The notes beneath the pieces were generated by a model that was not told where the DNA came from, did no database searches, and was given only the letters and a program-made list of their open reading frames with translations. From the NCBI GenBank assembly GCA_022712785.1, contig JAFLJX010000006.1, forward strand, positions 1-10,870: DNA of 10,870 bases. The letters run 5' to 3'. Position numbers and translations under genes: made by a program. Source of the DNA: Mycoplasmatota bacterium (lineage in GTDB: Bacteria > Bacillota_I > Bacilli_A > Izemoplasmatales > Izemoplasmataceae). This document shows positions 6,355 to 10,870 of this stretch, piece after piece; the stretch's first letter is position 1; every line of letters begins with the position of its first letter.

Positions 6355-6993
6355 ATGAGAAAAACAGTAATTGGATTAATGCTTATATTTATAACTTCTT
6401 TTTTAGTAAAAGAAGTAAATGCGAATGAGTACTTAACATATCAGGAAATTGAGTTTGAGCAAAATGGTGCAAAGTTACTAGAAAGTTATAGTAACGGTGA
6501 ATATGAGAAATACTATGAGAAATTAACTAAGAAAAAGTTCTGGGGATGGAGGACATATATAAGGTTTGAAAATGAAGAAGTCTCTTTTTTAAAAGATACT
6601 TTATTTGTAATTATTAATGAAGGTGAAACACCAATCACTGAGACCTTTTCAATTAAAAAAGAGGAATACGTTAAAAAACAATACAGTGTCACAGGGACTT
6701 TAGGGTTAGACGTTAAAGCAAGTGATAAAGGTTTTAAGTTAGGGCTAGAAGAAAAACTTAAATTTAGTATAACAAAAACAGTGTATACAGAAATAGAAGA
6801 AGAATTTGAGATGAAAGTACTCGTAGACTCAATGACAAAACTCACAGTTGAAGTACGAGGTGAAGGTAAGGTAAGTAACGGAATCGCAAAATACTATCGA
6901 TTCTTTAAAAACGTTAAAAAAGGTGGCTGGGAAATATTCGTTGTAACCACTGAATATTACAGCTTAAAAAAGGAGTTAATTAATGAAAACTAA
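6355..6993 (+). CDS. Secreted protein of unknown family, possible beta-pore-former-like
   Basis: A 212-residue precursor. Residues 1-23 are a classical signal peptide (MRKT, hydrophobic core VIGLMLIFITSFLV, cleavage after VNA), leaving a mature protein of about 189 residues with no cysteine and no later membrane helix. The mature part starts with a charged helical stretch (about 30-55), then an aromatic patch KKFWGWRTYIRF (53-64). From about 75 to 175 there are alternating polar/apolar beta strands: a Thr-rich ITETFSIKK strand, YSVTGTLGLDVKA, a short turn, FKLGLEEKLKFSITKTVYTEI, then KVLVDSMTKLTVEVRGEGKV. That order recalls the insertion region of aerolysin/ETX-type toxins, but I do not recognise a family and the resemblance is pattern only. 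SD GGAGGTG lies at 6340-6346. It is first in the cassette and overlaps the next gene by 11 bp. Confidence 0.8.
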   Translation: MRKTVIGLMLIFITSFLVKEVNANEYLTYQEIEFEQNGAKLLESYSNGEYEKYYEKLTKKKFWGWRTYIRFENEEVSFLKDTLFVIINEGETPITETFSIKKEEYVKKQYSVTGTLGLDVKASDKGFKLGLEEKLKFSITKTVYTEIEEEFEMKVLVDSMTKLTVEVRGEGKVSNGIAKYYRFFKNVKKGGWEIFVVTTEYYSLKKELINEN

Positions 6994-7924
6994 AATAGTG
7001 TTTGGACTATTAGCTTTCCTATTAGTTGTATTCATAGGGTTACTATTTATTCCGAGTGAAAAAAACTTAAAAGTAATAACTTCCCCAAAGATATTTTCAC
7101 TGTTAAAAAGCAGTAATAATGAATCAATTGAAGTAGAACTACTAGTAAACAAGAATGACACATATTACTTTGATAAAGACTATATATTTGGTGTTAGTTT
7201 AAACAGCGAATCTGACGAGGAAATAATACCTCTAGAAATTGATGATATATCATATGGAGATAGTCTATACGACTTTGATAATGATAAATTCTATTTAGTT
7301 AATTTATCACTAAGTGTAGGATTTGAAAGTAAAGACTATCTAATTGATTTTAAAAAAGCATATTTAGATATTTCATATAATAATGAAGAGAATTTAAAAC
7401 TCTTCATTGGAGAATTTAACTATCTTTTTAACGAGGATATAAATAGTGACTTAGGAATAAGCAATCTATCAAGTACTGTTTTTAAAAGTAATGAAATTAA
7501 TACAGTAAGTGGTATTTTCATTGAACTTTATAATATGAGTGACGAAAATCTAGTAATAACGAGTTTTGATTTAGGGAGTACATCAGTTAAATTTAATGAT
7601 TACTATCTATATGAAATATATAACGAACCAGATTTATTTGATAGTGTTGATGAAATATTATTAGTTGAAAACTACGATTTTTATATAGATACTAGTAGTT
7701 ACAATAAATCAATGTTATTAAAAGAAAATCAAAGTGTTATGCTGTATATTCCTTTAATTTATTTGGGAGAAATAGAGTATATTCATAGATTTTTCTTTCA
7801 AGTAAACTATTTAAGTAATGAAGGGGAAACTATATTAATAATAGATGATATTCCATATGTCAGTACAAGTATATTTCAAACAAGTTTAGAAGATGGATAT
7901 TTAGTATATGAAATACCAAATTAA
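6983..7924 (+). CDS. Membrane-anchored acidic surface protein, unknown function
   Basis: A 313-residue protein with one N-terminal hydrophobic segment (about residues 5-24) after MKTK. There is no lipobox cysteine and no convincing cleavage site, so it is probably an uncleaved signal anchor with the remainder outside the cell. The extracellular part (25-313) is rich in Asp, Glu, Asn, Ser and Tyr, strongly acidic, and looks all-beta with alternating hydrophobic residues, perhaps two similar beta-sandwich halves. No catalytic motif is visible. SD AGGAG at 6971-6975 is 7 nt before the ATG, inside the end of the preceding gene. It overlaps that gene by 11 bp and the ABC ATPase gene by 17 bp, so translation is probably coupled. 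It might be an accessory, receptor or self-protection protein for the secreted product. The family is unrecognised. Confidence 0.8.
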   Translation: MKTKIVFGLLAFLLVVFIGLLFIPSEKNLKVITSPKIFSLLKSSNNESIEVELLVNKNDTYYFDKDYIFGVSLNSESDEEIIPLEIDDISYGDSLYDFDNDKFYLVNLSLSVGFESKDYLIDFKKAYLDISYNNEENLKLFIGEFNYLFNEDINSDLGISNLSSTVFKSNEINTVSGIFIELYNMSDENLVITSFDLGSTSVKFNDYYLYEIYNEPDLFDSVDEILLVENYDFYIDTSSYNKSMLLKENQSVMLYIPLIYLGEIEYIHRFFFQVNYLSNEGETILIIDDIPYVSTSIFQTSLEDGYLVYEIPN

Positions 7925-8474
7925 AGTATCTAAATTTAGAAAGAAATATAAAAATAAAGAGGTAGTTATTAAGGATATATTAATTACTAAAAGGATTACT
8001 CTTCTTCTAGGTAAAAACGGATCTGGTAAATCAACTTTATTAAAAGCAATAGGGGGGTTAATTAAGTATGAAGGAAGTATTAGTGTAATTGGGAAAGTCG
8101 CCTATATGAGCGAATTTAATAGTTTTCCGCATGACTTAAAACTCATTGACTTCATTAACTCGTTAAATAGTGTTAGTAAACATAGTATAAGTGATATTGA
8201 GATTAAAAAGTTATTCAAAATGTTTAACTTATATAGTAAGAAAGATGAGTTATTATCAAGTTTATCGAAAGGTATGAAGGCAAAGGTGAATTTAGTTCAA
8301 ATCTTGATAGATAAATCAGATATTTACTTACTTGATGAACCTATAAATGGACTTGATAAAGAGGGCGTTAAATGTTTAATTGATTATTTAGAAAAATCAG
8401 ATAAATGTTTTGTAATAAGTACTCATCTAGTAGATGATTTTAAGAATTTAAAAAGTGAGATTATTGCCCTATGA
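7908..8474 (+). CDS. Minimal ABC transporter ATP-binding protein
   Basis: A cytoplasmic ABC ATPase expected to power the membrane protein encoded next. Walker A is GKNGSGKST (35-43), the signature is a divergent LSKGM (119-123) instead of LSGGQ, Walker B is IYLLDEP (139-145), the D-loop is NGLD (147-150) and the switch histidine is His173 in ISTH. At the Q-loop, YMSEF (66-70) carries Ser where the usual Tyr-x-Gln has Gln. The 188-residue length is short against about 210-250 for typical ABC-2 exporters, because the N-terminal strands, the region after Walker A and the C-terminus are all trimmed. Hydrolysis motifs are intact, so it is likely active. The start ATG overlaps the preceding gene by 17 bp with only a weak SD (GGA at 7895-7897). 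The TGA stop is followed at once by TAA. Confidence 0.9.
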   Translation: MKYQIKVSKFRKKYKNKEVVIKDILITKRITLLLGKNGSGKSTLLKAIGGLIKYEGSISVIGKVAYMSEFNSFPHDLKLIDFINSLNSVSKHSISDIEIKKLFKMFNLYSKKDELLSSLSKGMKAKVNLVQILIDKSDIYLLDEPINGLDKEGVKCLIDYLEKSDKCFVISTHLVDDFKNLKSEIIAL

Positions 8475-9208
8475 TAAGTTTGGTGAAATTACATTTTTCC
8501 TACTTGTTTTCATGGAAAATAATATATATAAGTTTCATAACATTATTAATATGTTTAATATCTTTTGTCTTACTATCAAATTTCTATCTTGATAATAAAT
8601 TATTATTATTTTATAGTGATTATTATAGTGAAGATTACATTTTTAGTAGTCTATCTTTAATAAAAATTGTTATCTTACTACAAAGTATGTTTTTAGTAAT
8701 AAACGGCTTTGTTTTAAATAAATATGACATATATTTATTAACAAGAAGTAATAGAACATATGTGATATTTAGCAAGATAATTACAATCATCTCAGGGATA
8801 ACTATTTTCACAACAGCTCTATATTTACTAATGAACATTATCGGTCTATTTTTAACTCCATATTATGAGTTTCAAATCAACCATTTAAGTCTATTATTTG
8901 ATTTAATCATATTTAGTATTATATATACACTTTTATACGTAGTATTGCTGGTTACTGTTAAAAATATGTATAGTTTGTTAATAATATTTATTATATATTT
9001 TATCAGTAATATAAGTCTAGAATATTTAGTTACAAAAAGTGACTTACCTGCATTCACAAAATTTATTAATCTAACATTTCCAGATATTGGATATTTTAGA
9101 AATGTTGGATATGATCTTTTCTATTCAAATCTATACTATTTATCATTATGTATAGCAATTATTCAAGTTATTTTAATCATCTACAAAAAAACAGATATTA
9201 CAAATTAA
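8471..9208 (+). CDS. Six-helix membrane protein, probable ABC-2-type permease partner
   Basis: A 245-residue integral membrane protein with hydrophobic segments at about 17-36, 62-83, 102-128, 138-164, 168-188 and 220-240. A longer extracytoplasmic loop after helix 1 is rich in Tyr, Ser and Asp. This fits the six-helix ABC-2 permease layout, with half-size subunits pairing around an ATPase dimer. The ATG sits in ATGA, overlapping the ATPase stop by 4 bp, the classic arrangement for a transporter pair. Sequence identity to a named family is not visible and the direction and cargo are unknown. Either export of the secreted protein's partner or resistance to a membrane-active product would fit. 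The secreted protein has its own signal peptide and so would not need this transporter to cross the membrane. It is the last gene of the cassette; no clear terminator follows. Confidence 0.8.
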   Translation: MISLVKLHFSYLFSWKIIYISFITLLICLISFVLLSNFYLDNKLLLFYSDYYSEDYIFSSLSLIKIVILLQSMFLVINGFVLNKYDIYLLTRSNRTYVIFSKIITIISGITIFTTALYLLMNIIGLFLTPYYEFQINHLSLLFDLIIFSIIYTLLYVVLLVTVKNMYSLLIIFIIYFISNISLEYLVTKSDLPAFTKFINLTFPDIGYFRNVGYDLFYSNLYYLSLCIAIIQVILIIYKKTDITN

Positions 9209-9211
9209 ATA

Positions 9212-9240
9212 TTGTTAAAATCCTTTAAATATGGTATATT
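9212..9240 (+). promoter_or_regulatory. Promoter of glmS
   Basis: TTGTTA (9212-9217), a 17-bp spacer and TATATT (9235-9240), with TG at 9232-9233 giving an extended -10. Transcription would begin near 9247, leaving a leader of about 19 nt that carries only GGGGTT (9254-9259) as ribosome binding site. Confidence 0.7.
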
Positions 9241-9265
9241 TTTATTACCGAACGGGGTTGATTTT

Positions 9266-10870
9266 ATGTGTGGAATTGTAGGATACATTGGAAAAGAAGA
9301 TGCACGAGAAATAATTATTCGAGGATTAACAAGATTAGAGTATAGAGGTTATGATTCTGCTGGTATAGCACTTTACGGTACTGAATCAGACACTTTTAAC
9401 ATATATAAAGATAAAGGAAGAGTTGCGCATCTAGAAAGCATAACTGATTTCAGCTATAAATCAAATTTAGGAATAGGCCATACAAGATGGGCAACACATG
9501 GAATACCTAATAAAATTAATAGCCATCCACATGCTTCCCTAGAAAATCGTTTTTTTATTGTCCATAACGGAGTTATTGATAATTATAAAGAACTAAAAAG
9601 TGAGTTATTACCAGAAAACAAGTTTTCTAGTGATACAGACACTGAAGTTATTGCTCATTTAATTGAAAAATATTGTAGTGAAATGAAAGTTGACGAAGCT
9701 ATAAGAAAAACTATTAGTTTATTAGAGGGATCTTATGCATTAGCTATTATTGATACATTGGATTCAAGTAAATTATATGCATGTAAGAATAAAAGCCCAT
9801 TATTACTAGGAATTGGAGACAAAGGAATAATTGTCGCTAGTGATTTAATGGCACTTGTAGGATACAGTAAAGAATATATACCACTTAAAGACAAAACATT
9901 TATAGAAATAAGTGGAAACGAATATATAATACTAGATATTATTGGTAAAGAAGTAAAACATAAAGTGAAAACAATTGATGTTGACTATTTAAATATTGAA
10001 AAAGGTGAGTATTCACATTTCATGTTAAAAGAGATATGTGAACAACCAACAGTAATAAGAACTATTATTAGTAAATATTTTGATGGAGAAGAAGTTCTTC
10101 TAAATGGTGAAATCAGAGAAGCCTTAAAAGAAAGTGATCGTATTTATATAATAGCTGCAGGAACTTCATTGAACGCAGGAAGTATTGGTAGAGAGTTATT
10201 TGAGAAAATGGCAGGAATACCAACAGAGGTTCATATAGCTAGTGAATTTGCTTATAATATGCCTATACTATCTAAGAATCCATTATTTATGTTTATTAGT
10301 CAGTCAGGTGAAACTGCGGATTTACGAGCTGTGCTCGTAAATGTTAAAGCTAAAGGATACAGAACTTTAACAATTACAAACGTCAAAACTAGCACGTTAG
10401 CTAGAGAAGCTGATAATTATGTTGAAATCCATGCCGGACCTGAAATATCAGTCGCAAGTACAAAAGCTTATACAGCTCAAATTACAATTCTCGCAATTTT
10501 AGCCTATGGACTTAGTGATAAACACATAAACTTAAGAAAAGAACTAAGTAAATTAGCAATTTCTATTGAAAATGTTATTGATAGAAGAGGATATATTGAA
10601 AAACTTGTAAAAGAATATTTAACCAAAAGAAACTGTTTCTATATAGGTCGAGGAATTGATTACTATGCATGCCTAGAATCTAGTTTAAAACTTAAAGAAA
10701 TTAGTTATATTCAAACAGAAGGATTTGCAGCAGGAGAATTAAAACATGGAACAATTGCTTTGATTGAAGAAGATACTCCTGTAATTGCTATAATTTCACA
10801 GAGAAGCATAAGTAAGAATACAAGGAGTAATTTAAATGAAGTAAGAAGTAGAGGAGCTAAAACATTAGTT
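9266..10870 (+). CDS. glmS: Glutamine-fructose-6-phosphate aminotransferase (isomerising), 3'-truncated by window edge
   Basis: Makes glucosamine-6-phosphate from fructose-6-phosphate and glutamine, the committed step to UDP-GlcNAc and cell-envelope sugars; cytosolic. The 535 codons run to the right edge without a stop; the usual length is about 600, so some 65-75 residues including the C-terminal catalytic lysine tail are outside. MCGIVGY gives the N-terminal nucleophile Cys after Met removal. Other glutaminase motifs are HTRWATHG (72-79), HNGVIDNY (100-107) and SDTDTE (122-127). EKGEYSHFMLKEICEQP (245-261) is the linker signature. The first SIS domain has AAGTSLNAG (297-305) and SQSGETAD (345-352), with SVASTKAYTAQ at 395-405. 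The second has LKLKEISYIQTEGFAAGELKHG (474-495). Thr496 stands where proline is common after ELKHG. ATG 9266 with GGGGTT upstream is the only plausible start. Confidence 0.97.
   Translation, partial: MCGIVGYIGKEDAREIIIRGLTRLEYRGYDSAGIALYGTESDTFNIYKDKGRVAHLESITDFSYKSNLGIGHTRWATHGIPNKINSHPHASLENRFFIVHNGVIDNYKELKSELLPENKFSSDTDTEVIAHLIEKYCSEMKVDEAIRKTISLLEGSYALAIIDTLDSSKLYACKNKSPLLLGIGDKGIIVASDLMALVGYSKEYIPLKDKTFIEISGNEYIILDIIGKEVKHKVKTIDVDYLNIEKGEYSHFMLKEICEQPTVIRTIISKYFDGEEVLLNGEIREALKESDRIYIIAAGTSLNAGSIGRELFEKMAGIPTEVHIASEFAYNMPILSKNPLFMFISQSGETADLRAVLVNVKAKGYRTLTITNVKTSTLAREADNYVEIHAGPEISVASTKAYTAQITILAILAYGLSDKHINLRKELSKLAISIENVIDRRGYIEKLVKEYLTKRNCFYIGRGIDYYACLESSLKLKEISYIQTEGFAAGELKHGTIALIEEDTPVIAIISQRSISKNTRSNLNEVRSRGAKTLV

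Noticed and set aside
6513..6845. Minus-strand reading frame within the secreted-protein gene
   Set aside because: The Ser/Leu-rich translation is typical of antisense to Lys/Glu-rich coding sequence and has no SD.
7908..8474. Mollicute genetic code (TGA as tryptophan)
   Set aside because: All tryptophans in the recognisable genes are TGG and every gene is full length with TGA treated as stop. The TGA-TAA pair at 8472-8477 alone would not decide it.
8635..9057. Minus-strand reading frames within the permease gene
   Set aside because: Hydrophobic shadows of a hydrophobic coding frame; no starts with ribosome binding sites.
6355..9208. Assignment as a lactococcin 972-type bacteriocin locus
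   Set aside because: The gene order is suggestive, but the secreted protein is about twice the size and lacks the short Trp/Gly-rich bacteriocin features; the permease does not show the long extracellular domain typical of the associated immunity protein.
1..10870. tRNA or rRNA genes, CRISPR arrays, insertion sequences, integrase or attachment sites
   Set aside because: No cloverleaf with conserved T-loop, no regular spaced repeats, no transposase or integrase motifs and no flanking duplications were seen by eye. A tRNAscan or ISfinder search could still find something degenerate.

Overview
The window is AT-rich (by eye about 30% G+C) bacterial chromosome with strong AGGAGG-type ribosome binding sites, TTG as well as ATG starts, and mostly TAA/TAG stops. 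Tryptophan is always TGG and no real gene has an in-frame TGA, so the standard bacterial code is in use rather than the Mycoplasma/Spiroplasma code. The single TGA stop, that of the ABC ATPase, is followed directly by TAA and proves nothing by itself. This fits a low-G+C Firmicute or a standard-code relative of the Mollicutes (Acholeplasma, Izemoplasma, Haloplasma or Turicibacter type). The lineage is inference from style, not a marker-based assignment.

Left block (1-3299, plus strand): a housekeeping run of glutamine-dependent NAD synthetase (5' end outside the window), the tRNA 2-thiouridylase MnmA and a small cyclophilin-type prolyl isomerase. The genes are 11-15 bp apart and end at a clear intrinsic terminator. 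A stand-alone patatin-like phospholipase (3376-4203) follows with its own candidate promoter and a 20-bp-stem terminator.

Middle block (4344-6217): a minus-strand pair, a three-helix membrane protein and a small XRE-type DNA-binding protein overlapping by 14 bp, runs from a good promoter at 4931-4959 to a terminator that swallows the last stop codon. Divergent from it is a 357-residue regulator with an N-terminal XRE helix-turn-helix and a long helical, TPR-like C-terminal region. The shared intergenic region holds a 9-bp inverted repeat that may be an operator.

Right block (6218-9208): a tightly overlapping four-gene plus-strand cassette. It encodes a secreted protein of unknown family with a hairpin-like beta pattern reminiscent of aerolysin-type pore formers, a membrane-anchored acidic surface protein, a minimal ABC ATPase with degenerate motifs, and a six-helix membrane partner. 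The overlaps of 11, 17 and 4 bp imply one co-translated unit. With the regulator upstream this is the most likely place for an undescribed system, perhaps a secreted toxin or surface factor with a dedicated ABC export or self-protection module. That role is a hypothesis.

The window ends inside glmS (from 9266), which has its own well-formed promoter and a leader far too short for a glmS ribozyme.
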